A stretch of DNA of 11,653 nt, taken from Chitinophagaceae bacterium. GTDB taxonomy: Bacteria > Bacteroidota > Bacteroidia > Chitinophagales > Chitinophagaceae. The stretch covers positions 1 through 11,653 of the forward strand of contig CANHUK010000017.1 of NCBI GenBank assembly GCA_947463755.1, in the 5' to 3' direction. Positions 1-7,370 of the stretch are shown in pieces. The translations under genes were made by a program, and so were the position numbers. Position 1 is the stretch's first letter. Each line of letters begins with the position of its first letter. Below the pieces are notes generated by a model that was not told the origin of the DNA, made no database searches, and saw only the letters and a list, made by a program, of their open reading frames with translations.

Positions 1-1257
1 GAGGCTACGGCAGGGCAGGTCTTTGTCGGATACGAACAGCTGCAGTCGCCGGCCAGGCTGCTGCGGCATCGCAGGGTGCGGGCAAAGGGGAGGGATTTCC
101 ATCAACTCATCCTGGACCGGACGCCCTTCTACGCAGAAAGTGGTGGACAGACGGGAGATCAGGGGTGGATCCGCTTTGGGGATGTGCGTGTGGAGGTGAC
201 AGATACCCGGAAAGAGAACGGACTGACGATCCATGTGGTGCCGGAATTGCCTGATGGTCTGGCGACGGAAGCAGAAGCCTTCGTGGACTCGGAGCGCCGT
301 CGCGAAGTGGCCGCACATCACACAGCGACGCACCTGTTGCACGCCGCCCTCCGGCAAGTGCTTGGCACACATGTGGCGCAGAAAGGGTCGATGGTACAGC
401 CGGACGGACTTAGGTTCGATTTCTCGCATTTTGCCCGGATGAGTGCCGCAGAGCTGGCGCAGGTCGAGGCCATCGTCAATGAAAAGATCAGGGAGAACAT
501 ACCCGTCGTTATCCGCGAGATGCCGAAGGAAGAAGCCATCGCCCATGGGGCCATGGCGTTGTTTGGAGAGAAATATGCAGATATTGTCAGGGTCGTCACC
601 ATCGATCCTAAGTTCTCCGTAGAACTCTGCGGGGGCACTCATGCTGATCGGACCGGATCACTTGGATATTTCGTCATCACGGCGGAAACGGCAGTGGCTG
701 CGGGGGTACGGCGCGTGGAAGCGCTCTGCGGAGTGGCTGCGGCCAGGCATTTGTCTGAACGCATGGACAGGCTGAATGAATTGGGCGCGTTGCTGAAGCA
801 GCCGGCTGATATTGTAAAGGCCGTCAATGGCTTGCAGGAGGAGATCGCCCAACTGCGCCGGCACGCAGAAAATCTGGAGTCAAGGCTTCTTGTCGGCATC
901 CGAAACGAACTGCTTACGCAGGATGAGATCATCGGCGGGGTTACCTTCATCGGGGCTGCCGTACAGGTATCTCAGGCTGATGCGCTGAAGCGCCTATGCT
1001 TTGATCTGCGTAATAACCTGAATGACCACCTGGTGGTCTTGACGGCCAATATTGGTGGCAAGCCGCATGTGGCAGTGGGCATCTCTGACACCGTTGTCGC
1101 TGCCCGCGCACTTGATGCCGGCAGGATCATCAAAGAAGTGGTGGCGCCACTGATCCGGGGTGGTGGTGGTGGTCAGAAGAACCTCGCCACGGCGGGTGGA
1201 CAGGACCCGTCCAGGCTTTCTGAGGTGCCGGCTCGTGTTCGGGCCCTCCTCGCCTGA
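1..1257 (+). CDS. alaS: Alanyl-tRNA synthetase, C-terminal part (5' end outside window)
   Basis: This cytoplasmic enzyme charges tRNA-Ala with alanine and clears mischarged Ser- or Gly-tRNA-Ala through its editing domain. The frame is open from base 1 to TGA at 1255-1257, so the GTG at 76 is internal and the gene starts left of the window. About 418 residues are visible, roughly half of the usual ~870. The editing and second additional domain is clear: TPFYAESGGQ near 127-156, HHTATH at 316-333 and CGGTH at 628-642, which supply the His/Cys metal ligands (HxxxH and CxxxH). After a predicted coiled linker, the DHHA1-type C-terminal domain ends in the glycine-rich RGGGGGQ motif followed by NLATAGGQ near 1156-1200. 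The catalytic aminoacylation domain is not in the window. No frameshift or missing ligand is seen. gatB follows after 71 bp on the same strand. Identification is very secure from the motifs. Confidence 0.97.
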   Translation, partial: EATAGQVFVGYEQLQSPARLLRHRRVRAKGRDFHQLILDRTPFYAESGGQTGDQGWIRFGDVRVEVTDTRKENGLTIHVVPELPDGLATEAEAFVDSERRREVAAHHTATHLLHAALRQVLGTHVAQKGSMVQPDGLRFDFSHFARMSAAELAQVEAIVNEKIRENIPVVIREMPKEEAIAHGAMALFGEKYADIVRVVTIDPKFSVELCGGTHADRTGSLGYFVITAETAVAAGVRRVEALCGVAAARHLSERMDRLNELGALLKQPADIVKAVNGLQEEIAQLRRHAENLESRLLVGIRNELLTQDEIIGGVTFIGAAVQVSQADALKRLCFDLRNNLNDHLVVLTANIGGKPHVAVGISDTVVAARALDAGRIIKEVVAPLIRGGGGGQKNLATAGGQDPSRLSEVPARVRALLA

Positions 1258-1328
1258 CACCCCTTGGTCCAATATTATATGTGACATCTGTCAATCCATC
1301 TATCGGAGGCAAGGGGTACATTTGCTGC

Positions 1329-2789
1329 ATGTCATCGATGCATTCCAGATACGAGGTCGTCATCGGGCTGGAGGTACATGCCCAGCTCAGGACCTCCAGT
1401 AAGCTGTTCTGCGGAGACTCCACGCGTTTCGGCGCCGATCCGAACACGCAGGTGAGCCCGCTGACGCTGGCACACCCCGGTACCCTTCCTTATCTGAACA
1501 GGGAAGCACTGGAACATGCCGTCCGGATGGGACTTGCCTGCGGGTCCGACATCACCCGGCGGAGTTATTTCGCCCGCAAGAACTATTTCTACCCCGACCT
1601 TCCCAAAGGCTACCAGATATCCCAGCATCATGATCCTGTCTGCTCCGGTGGAACGGTAGGTATCCGTTTGTCTGATGGATCGACCAGGAACATCCGACTG
1701 ACGCGGATACATCTGGAGGAGGATGCGGGCAAGAGCATACATGACCAGGATCCGCTGCAGACCCTACTCGATTACAATCGAGCCGGCACGCCGCTGATCG
1801 AGATCGTCACAGAACCCGACATCAGATCTGCCGAAGAGGCCTTTGTCTTTTTGACCGAGGTCCGAAAACTGGTAAGGTGGATCGGCGTCTGTGACGGCAA
1901 CATGGAAGAGGGAAGTCTGCGCTGTGATGCGAACATCTCATTGCGGCTTCATGGGGACACCCGCCTCGGGACGCGGGTCGAGGTGAAGAACCTCAACTCG
2001 GTCCGGCATGTACGTCGGGCCATCGAGATCGAAGTGGAACGTCTGGCCGCCGTGCTGGATGACGGCGGTATCGTACGCCAGGAGACCCGGAGTTTCCAGG
2101 CATCCGACGAAACGACTTTTGCGATCCGGACCAAAGAGGATGCTGATGATTACCGATATTTTCCGGAGCCAGACCTTCCGCCCTTTCATTTCACGGAGGA
2201 GTGGCTGGAACGGCTGGCTGCCTCCCTACCGGAGCTTCCGGAACTAACGGCTGCGCGTTTTCGAAGTGATTTCGGCTTATCTGATTACGATGCCCGTCAG
2301 CTGTGTGAGGAGAAGGAGCTCTGTGACTATTTCCAGTCGCGACTGCCTTCTCCTGATCTGGCGAAGCCCTTTGCCAACTGGCTATTGGGGCCGGTAAGAT
2401 CGTTGTTGAATGAGCGAGGCCTCGAGTGGGCGGGTATCCGGATCTCACGCGCGGCATGGGAAGACCTCCTGTCGCTGGTGGCCGCGGGCGGCATCTCCTT
2501 TTCCTCGGCGTCGCAGCAACTGTTACCCAGGTTGTTGGAAGGGGATGAACGGATGCCTTCTGTCATCGCATCAGGCGAAGGTTTGCTTCAGGATGCAGGA
2601 GGGACTGAGATAGAAGCCTGGGTAGACCAGGCCCTGGAGTCGATGCCGGATAAAGTGGCCGAATACCGTAAAGGCAAGAAAGGTTTGATCGGCCTGTTCA
2701 TGGGTGAGGTTAAGAAACGATCCCGCGGCAAGGCCGATCCACGCAGAACCCAGGAGATCCTTCAACAGAAATTAAACCAAACATCATGA
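1329..2789 (+). CDS. gatB: Asp-tRNA(Asn)/Glu-tRNA(Gln) amidotransferase subunit B
   Basis: GatB is the kinase/transamidation subunit of the GatCAB complex. It phosphorylates the mischarged Glu-tRNA-Gln or Asp-tRNA-Asn and completes amidation with ammonia supplied by GatA. Family signatures from this start are [13 protein letters not shown] at the N-terminus, [12 protein letters not shown] at residue ~88, [15 protein letters not shown] at ~190-204 and [12 protein letters not shown] at ~274-285. The C-terminal YqeY-like tail domain ends in [12 protein letters not shown]. The ATG at 1329 is preferred over the in-frame GTG at 1281 because it leaves only a few residues before the conserved [10 protein letters not shown] and gives 486 aa, the normal length. 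ATG 1338 is also possible. A purine-rich stretch (1305-1316) precedes the start, somewhat distant for a Shine-Dalgarno. gatA and gatC are not in the window. The stop overlaps the next ATG. Which tRNA it serves cannot be told from the sequence. Confidence 0.96.
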   Translation: MSSMHSRYEVVIGLEVHAQLRTSSKLFCGDSTRFGADPNTQVSPLTLAHPGTLPYLNREALEHAVRMGLACGSDITRRSYFARKNYFYPDLPKGYQISQHHDPVCSGGTVGIRLSDGSTRNIRLTRIHLEEDAGKSIHDQDPLQTLLDYNRAGTPLIEIVTEPDIRSAEEAFVFLTEVRKLVRWIGVCDGNMEEGSLRCDANISLRLHGDTRLGTRVEVKNLNSVRHVRRAIEIEVERLAAVLDDGGIVRQETRSFQASDETTFAIRTKEDADDYRYFPEPDLPPFHFTEEWLERLAASLPELPELTAARFRSDFGLSDYDARQLCEEKELCDYFQSRLPSPDLAKPFANWLLGPVRSLLNERGLEWAGIRISRAAWEDLLSLVAAGGISFSSASQQLLPRLLEGDERMPSVIASGEGLLQDAGGTEIEAWVDQALESMPDKVAEYRKGKKGLIGLFMGEVKKRSRGKADPRRTQEILQQKLNQTS

Positions 2790-3928
2790 TATCAGGCAAG
2801 ATCCAAGGTCCGGCTTTATTTATAATCTCCCTGGTCATGTTCATGTCCTGCGGTGATGGAGGGGATGGCATGGTCGGCATTGAAGGAAAGATCAGGAACA
2901 ACGCATCAGCGCAGGATCTGTATTTGGATCTCGTGGAAGCCGGAGCCTCTGAACTCAAGACATTGGATACTGTGCGCGCAGCGAAGGGTACCGCCGACTT
3001 CAGGCTCACCGGCGTGGCACTTGGTAAGGATGATCTCTATCGGATCAGGGTTGGAAATTCGGGACAGTATGTGCTGCTGGTGGCTGATCGTTCGGATCTC
3101 CGCATAGCACTGGACGCGGCCGATCCTGCATCCTACGAAACCAATTCTGCGGCGAGCAATTCTCTCAGGGGACTGCTGGCCACCTTCAACGAGCGGGTCG
3201 GAAGATTGTCTGAACAACGCACCCGCATGGACTCCATGCCTGCCGGAACTTCTGACAGTCTCAAACAAGCCAGCGAGCGTGCTTATAACGATGAAATCGG
3301 AAGGCTCGAGGATTTTCTCATGTCCTATGCCGATACGGCAAAGAGTCCTACAGTCGCCCTGTATGCCATTGGCATGGGTCGGGATCAGATCAGTGTCGAT
3401 AAGATGAAGCCGGTGATGCTGAACCTCGCCCGCCGTTTCGCGGACAACGAACAGGTCACCAGTTTGACCGGGCAGTTCTTCAGCTATTTACAGGCACAGG
3501 AAAAGAAGAACCAGAACGGAGGGGAAGCCCCAGATTTCACGCTGCCGGATCCATCGGGGAAACAGGTGAGTTTGCGTGATCTGCGTGGCAGGTATGTTCT
3601 GGTGGATTTCTGGGCCAGCTGGTGCGGTCCCTGCCGTGCGGAAAACCCGAACGTGGTGGCAGCCTATCAGAAGTATAAGGACCGGAATTTCACCATCCTG
3701 GGTGTATCACTGGACCGTGATCGTGATGCCTGGCTTCAGGCCATCAGCGATGATAAACTGACCTGGACGCATGTGAGTGATCTGATGTTCTGGGAGAGCG
3801 CGGTCGTACCATTGTATCAGATCGAGGGCATCCCGTTCAACGTACTGGTTGACCCTCAGGGCAAGATCGTAGCCAGCAACCTGCGGGGGGCTCAGCTGGA
3901 GGCCACCCTGGCCTCCTTCCTTAAATAA
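2786..3928 (+). CDS. TlpA/ResA-like thioredoxin-fold lipoprotein with DUF4369-type N-terminus
   Basis: This is a 380-aa predicted lipoprotein disulfide reductase or redoxin facing the periplasm. Residues 1-22 form a signal peptide with a lipobox ending FMSC, giving lipid-anchored Cys22. Residues ~30-120 (GIEGKI and following beta-rich sequence) resemble the DUF4369 domain often fused to TlpA-like proteins in Bacteroidota. A helical, charged linker follows, and the AhpC-TSA/thioredoxin domain runs from ~245 to the end. It carries the WCGPC active site (Cys280, Cys283) and a likely cis-proline, Pro350 in GIPFNV. The fold should reduce disulfides or support cytochrome c or envelope protein maturation, but the partner is unknown. 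The ATG overlaps the gatB TGA in an ATGA arrangement, suggesting translational coupling. The next in-frame ATG would lie within the signal peptide, so 2786 is the natural start. A terminator-like structure overlaps the 3' end. Confidence 0.93.
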   Translation: MISGKIQGPALFIISLVMFMSCGDGGDGMVGIEGKIRNNASAQDLYLDLVEAGASELKTLDTVRAAKGTADFRLTGVALGKDDLYRIRVGNSGQYVLLVADRSDLRIALDAADPASYETNSAASNSLRGLLATFNERVGRLSEQRTRMDSMPAGTSDSLKQASERAYNDEIGRLEDFLMSYADTAKSPTVALYAIGMGRDQISVDKMKPVMLNLARRFADNEQVTSLTGQFFSYLQAQEKKNQNGGEAPDFTLPDPSGKQVSLRDLRGRYVLVDFWASWCGPCRAENPNVVAAYQKYKDRNFTILGVSLDRDRDAWLQAISDDKLTWTHVSDLMFWESAVVPLYQIEGIPFNVLVDPQGKIVASNLRGAQLEATLASFLK

Positions 3929-3937
3929 GGTTTTTTT
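3898..3937 (+). terminator. Probable intrinsic terminator overlapping the end of the thioredoxin gene
   Basis: A 7-bp GC-rich stem, GGAGGCC (3898-3904) with GGCCTCC (3910-3916) and a 5-base loop, lies in the last codons. A second small stem, CCTTA/TAAGG (3919-3930), spans the TAA stop and is followed directly by seven T residues (3931-3937). Either hairpin could serve. The second is short but abuts the T-tract, while the first is stronger but 14 bases away. It would end the alaS-gatB-thioredoxin transcript before the susC promoter region. Function is inferred. Confidence 0.5.
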
Positions 3938-3947
3938 GCCATCAAAG

Positions 3948-3971
3948 CAGCGAATCTTCGCTGAATTCAGC
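3948..3971. repeat. Two overlapping palindromes after the thioredoxin gene
   Basis: CAGCGAATCTTCGCTG (3948-3963) is a hairpin with perfect arms, and it overlaps GCTGAATTCAGC (3960-3971), a perfect 12-bp palindrome. The two share the bases 3960-3963, so the RNA could fold either way. No strong T-tract follows on the + strand. The element could be a secondary terminator, a protein-binding site or chance. The symmetry is seen directly, and no function is claimed. Confidence 0.4.
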
Positions 3972-3996
3972 CTATTTATGGTTGAAAGGGGTGTTT

Positions 3997-4023
3997 TTTA
4001 ACATTTCGACCCGCGATGTTAAA
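3997..4023. promoter_or_regulatory. Inverted repeat, possible operator upstream of susC
   Basis: TTTAACAT (3997-4004) and ATGTTAAA (4016-4023) are perfect 8-bp inverted arms with an 11-base spacer, so arm centres are 19 bp apart, roughly two helical turns. This geometry fits a dimeric DNA-binding regulator. The site lies about 180-205 bp upstream of the susC ATG in the only sizeable gap before the operon. Its right arm overlaps the left arm of a second, longer-range inverted repeat. The symmetry is visible in the sequence; the regulatory role is inference. Confidence 0.4.
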
Positions 4024-4089
4024 CAATTGCCTCTCACAGCTTATATGCTTTTAGTGAATAAAATCTGAAAAACACGCCTAATTGTTTAA
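4019..4089. repeat. 10-bp inverted repeat flanking a 51-bp segment upstream of susC
   Basis: TTAAACAATT (4019-4028) is the exact reverse complement of AATTGTTTAA (4080-4089), with 51 bases between. The region is AT-rich, which raises the odds of chance matches, but a perfect ten-base match next to another perfect inverted repeat is notable. It could be paired operator half-sites or the base of a stem in a long 5' leader RNA. Confidence 0.35.
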
Positions 4090-4202
4090 TGAATATCAAA
4101 CAAACAGTCGTAATTCATGGACATTCTTCAATTAATGCCACTTAAATGTGCTTTATGCTAAATATTTCTTAATTTTCCCCGATAATTTTAAAACTACATT
4201 CC

Positions 4203-7200
4203 ATGAAGAAATTATTATTTCTTGCCTTGGTGCTACCGTTTATGGTTCTGAGTGCACAGGCACAAAGGACCGTTACGGGCAAGGTGACGGATCCGGGCGG
4301 TGCTCCGCTTTCGGACATCACCGTGCAGGCCAAGGGTACGCAGGCTGCCACTAAGACGAACAGTGAGGGTTTCTTTTCACTGGCGGTTCCTGCAGGCGTC
4401 AAGACGCTTGTTTTCTCCTCGGTGAACATGCTTGAGCGCCAGGTGGCGTTGACTGGACAGTCGGTCGTGAATCTGACCATGGAACCGAATGTCTCTTCTT
4501 TCGACGCTGTGGTGGTCACGGTTCCCTATGGCACGGTAAAGAAGACCGCGTTCACGGGGTCTGAGAACACGATCACCGCCGCCACACTTCAAAAGCAGCA
4601 GGTTACGAACGTGACCCGCGCGCTTGAGGGTCTGGTACCGGGTCTCATCGCAACAAACGGTGGTGGTGCTCCGGGTACGGGTGCCAGTGTGTTGATCCGT
4701 GGCGTGGGTTCTGTTAACGCATCTTCCAGCCCACTCTATGTACTGAATGGTGTTCCTTATGATGGTTCCATCTCCGCGATCGCCAGTGAAGACATTGAAG
4801 CTGTGACCGTACTGAAGGATGCCGCTGCTGCCGCACTCTATGGTTCGCGCGCTGCCAACGGTGTGATCATGATCACGACCAAGAAGGGCAAGAAAGGACG
4901 TGCTGCCACGAATGTGACGATCCGTCAGGGTGTGATGACCCGTGGTATCCCCGAATACGACCGGGTGAATACACAACAGTATTATGAACTTTTCTGGGAA
5001 GCCTATCGCAATTCTTTCCTGGCACAGGGTCAGACGCCTGCCGCTGCAGGGGTGAGTGCTTCCAACCTGGTGGCCAGTCCCAATGGTTTGGTGTACAATG
5101 CCTACAATGTACCGGCTGCACAGCTGATCGATCCGGCTTCAGGCAAGTTGAATGGCGCTGCCCAGCAGCTCTGGAATGAGCCCTGGGAGAAGTACCTCTT
5201 CCGCAATGCCAACCGGACGAACGTTAACATCAACCTCTCCGGTGCCTCCGACAAGACCAACTATTACTTGTCTGCCGGTTACCTGAATGAAGATGGTATT
5301 GCTAAGTTCTCCGGTTATCGCCGATACAACATGCGCCTGAACCTGGATGCAGCGGCTACCGAGTGGATGACGGTGGGTGTGAACATGGATGGTGCCGTCG
5401 CCAACCGCGACGATGTGCCTTCCGGTGGTACAGCTACAACGAACCCATTCTATTATTCCCGTCAGATGGGCCCGATCTATCCGGTCTATCAGTACAACCC
5501 GACCAATGGTCAGCGCGTGATGGATCCGGTGACCGGAAAGCCCATGCTTGACTGGGGTGTACCTGAGCAGATGGGTACCCGTCCCTATGCAGGTCGCTCC
5601 AACCTCCTGGGTTCCCTCGACCTCGACGAGCGTTCCAGCGTGATCCTGAACGGCAACATGAACGCCTACAGTGAGATCAAATTCCTGAAGGACTTCTCCT
5701 TCAAGAACACCATCGGTGTCAACCTGTACAATTCCAACAGCACGAGCTATCAGAACAACCAATATGGTGACGCGGCTCCGACGCCCGGCCTGAATGATGG
5801 TGGTCGTTCTACCAAGTCCTTTAACCGTTCGCTGTCGCTGACTGCTAACCAGGTACTTTCCTGGAACCATTCTTTCGACAAGCACAACGTGCGTGCCCTG
5901 GCCGGACATGAGAACTACCTCTATCGTACCAGCTACGTGTCTGCGAATTCTTCCGGATTTACCTTCCCCGGTCAGACGGAGATCACGAATGGTACCCGTC
6001 CGTTTGGTAACCCGACTTCGGGAACCGACAACCATCGCATCGAGAGTTACTTCGCGAATGTGAACTATGATTTCGATCAGACCTACCTTTTCTCCGGAAG
6101 CTTCCGTACGGATGGGTCTTCTCGTTTCCAGGATGCCGTTCGTTGGGGCCAGTTCTATTCTGTGGGTGCCGGTGTACGTTTGACGGAGATGAAGTTCATG
6201 AAAGGCATTTCCTGGTTGAACGAACTGAAGCTGAAGGCATCTTATGGTGAGCAGGGTAACGAGAGCATTGGTCTCTACTATCCCTATGTGAACTGGTACT
6301 ATGCCAGCGGCAACGGAACCTATATCCCCCCTTCCCGTCCGGCCAACGAAAACCTGTTGTGGGAAACGAACAAGACCGCCAACATCGGTGTTGATTTCGA
6401 GATGTTCAAGCGTCGTCTCCAGGGTACGATCGAGGTGTTCAACAAGCAGTCTGATAATCTGTTGTTCGATGTGCCCCTGCCCATCTCAACCGGTTACGGC
6501 TCTGTTTGGCAGAACATTGGTTCCATGCGTAACTACGGCATAGAACTCCAGTTGGGTTACACGGTGGTCAACACCAAGAATTTCAGCTGGCGCGCCGACC
6601 TCAACCTGACAAGATTCAAGAACGAGATCACCAAGCTCCCCCCGAATCAGCGTGAAAAAGGTATCGTGAGCGGTACCAAGAAACTGATGGAAGGTCGCGG
6701 CATCTTTGACTTCTGGCTGCGCGAGTATGCCGGTGTGGATGCATCTAACGGTGACGCGTTGTATTACAAGGACGTACTCGGTACCGACGGCAAGCCGACC
6801 GGTGAGCGTGTACTGACCAACGTATACAACAACGCCACGTTCTACTTCTTCGGTTCTTCACTGCCGGATTTTTCCGGTGGTCTGACGAACTCTCTCCGCA
6901 TGGGTAAATTTGACCTGTCTTTCCTGACGGTCTTTGGTTACGGAGGCAGTTTCTATGATGGCAACTATGCCGGTATCATGCACCGTGGAAGCCCTGGCAC
7001 CCACTGGCATGCTGACATCCAGAAGCGCTGGCAGAATCCCGGTGACGTCACCGTGGTTCCGCGCCTCCAGAATGCCATCGCCGGACAGGATGGTACTTCT
7101 ACCCGTTTCCTGATGGATGGTTCTTATCTGAACGTCAAGAATATCACCCTGAGCTACACGATGCCCCGCCTGACGGCAGATCGCCTCTTCCTCACGGGTG

Positions 7201-7346
7201 CACAGATCTTCGTGAACGTGGACAACGCATATCTGTTCACGGCTAAGAGGGGAATGGATCCCCAGCGTTCTTTCGGTGGCACTTCTGATGCTTCCTATAC
7301 TCCGTTCCGTACCTTCACCATCGGAGCTAACCTGAGCTTAAAGTAA
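4203..7346 (+). CDS. SusC/RagA-family TonB-dependent outer-membrane transporter
   Basis: This 1047-aa protein is predicted to be the beta-barrel that imports a bulky nutrient across the outer membrane using TonB energy, capped by the SusD-like lipoprotein encoded next. A signal peptide covers residues 1-20 (cleavage after AQA). A CarboxypepD_reg-like domain spans ~22-95 (VTGKVTD...GFFSL), then a TonB-box-like VVVTVPYG at ~103-110. The plug domain carries the SusC signatures LYVLNGVPYDGS at ~178 and VLKDAAAAALYGSRAANG with ITTKKGK at ~203-230. The rest is the barrel, ending TFTIGANLSLK. The C-terminal residue is Lys rather than the aromatic usual for BAM-inserted barrels. Arginine codons are nearly all CGT/CGC, unlike the upstream genes, suggesting high expression. 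ATG 4203 is chosen because it begins the signal peptide. susD starts 25 bases after the stop. The substrate cannot be read from the sequence. Confidence 0.96.
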   Translation: MKKLLFLALVLPFMVLSAQAQRTVTGKVTDPGGAPLSDITVQAKGTQAATKTNSEGFFSLAVPAGVKTLVFSSVNMLERQVALTGQSVVNLTMEPNVSSFDAVVVTVPYGTVKKTAFTGSENTITAATLQKQQVTNVTRALEGLVPGLIATNGGGAPGTGASVLIRGVGSVNASSSPLYVLNGVPYDGSISAIASEDIEAVTVLKDAAAAALYGSRAANGVIMITTKKGKKGRAATNVTIRQGVMTRGIPEYDRVNTQQYYELFWEAYRNSFLAQGQTPAAAGVSASNLVASPNGLVYNAYNVPAAQLIDPASGKLNGAAQQLWNEPWEKYLFRNANRTNVNINLSGASDKTNYYLSAGYLNEDGIAKFSGYRRYNMRLNLDAAATEWMTVGVNMDGAVANRDDVPSGGTATTNPFYYSRQMGPIYPVYQYNPTNGQRVMDPVTGKPMLDWGVPEQMGTRPYAGRSNLLGSLDLDERSSVILNGNMNAYSEIKFLKDFSFKNTIGVNLYNSNSTSYQNNQYGDAAPTPGLNDGGRSTKSFNRSLSLTANQVLSWNHSFDKHNVRALAGHENYLYRTSYVSANSSGFTFPGQTEITNGTRPFGNPTSGTDNHRIESYFANVNYDFDQTYLFSGSFRTDGSSRFQDAVRWGQFYSVGAGVRLTEMKFMKGISWLNELKLKASYGEQGNESIGLYYPYVNWYYASGNGTYIPPSRPANENLLWETNKTANIGVDFEMFKRRLQGTIEVFNKQSDNLLFDVPLPISTGYGSVWQNIGSMRNYGIELQLGYTVVNTKNFSWRADLNLTRFKNEITKLPPNQREKGIVSGTKKLMEGRGIFDFWLREYAGVDASNGDALYYKDVLGTDGKPTGERVLTNVYNNATFYFFGSSLPDFSGGLTNSLRMGKFDLSFLTVFGYGGSFYDGNYAGIMHRGSPGTHWHADIQKRWQNPGDVTVVPRLQNAIAGQDGTSTRFLMDGSYLNVKNITLSYTMPRLTADRLFLTGAQIFVNVDNAYLFTAKRGMDPQRSFGGTSDASYTPFRTFTIGANLSLK

Positions 7347-7370
7347 AAATCAATCTCAAATACGACGATT

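Noticed and set aside
1159..1173. (GGT)5 tract in alaS as a phase-variation repeat
   Set aside because: It encodes the conserved glycine run of the DHHA1 domain, and changes by whole units would stay in frame. Its length is explained by the protein motif.
1317..1324. TACATTTG, an exact match to the Bacteroidota -7 promoter consensus TAnnTTTG, just before gatB
   Set aside because: There is no TTG or TTTG -33 element at the right distance, and transcription would begin at or after the chosen ATG at 1329. Probably chance.
1281..1328. GTG 1281 as the start of gatB
   Set aside because: It adds 16 residues (MTSVNPSIGG...) before the conserved N-terminus that have no counterpart in the family, and GTG is less favoured than the ATG at 1329.
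4170..4190. TAATTTTC (4170-4177) and TAATTTTA (4183-4190) as -7 elements for susC
   Set aside because: Each differs from TAnnTTTG at the last base, no convincing -33 box is present, and the second would leave almost no leader. In AT-rich DNA such matches are expected.
4377..4976. Minus-strand open frame (199 codons) opposite the start of susC
   Set aside because: Same cause: it lies opposite a gene with clear family signatures and its product has no recognisable feature.
5139..6035. Long minus-strand open frame (298 codons) inside the SusC gene
   Set aside because: It is a shadow of the strongly biased codons of susC. The translation is rich in Arg, Val, Thr, Gly and His without a domain, signal or initiation context.
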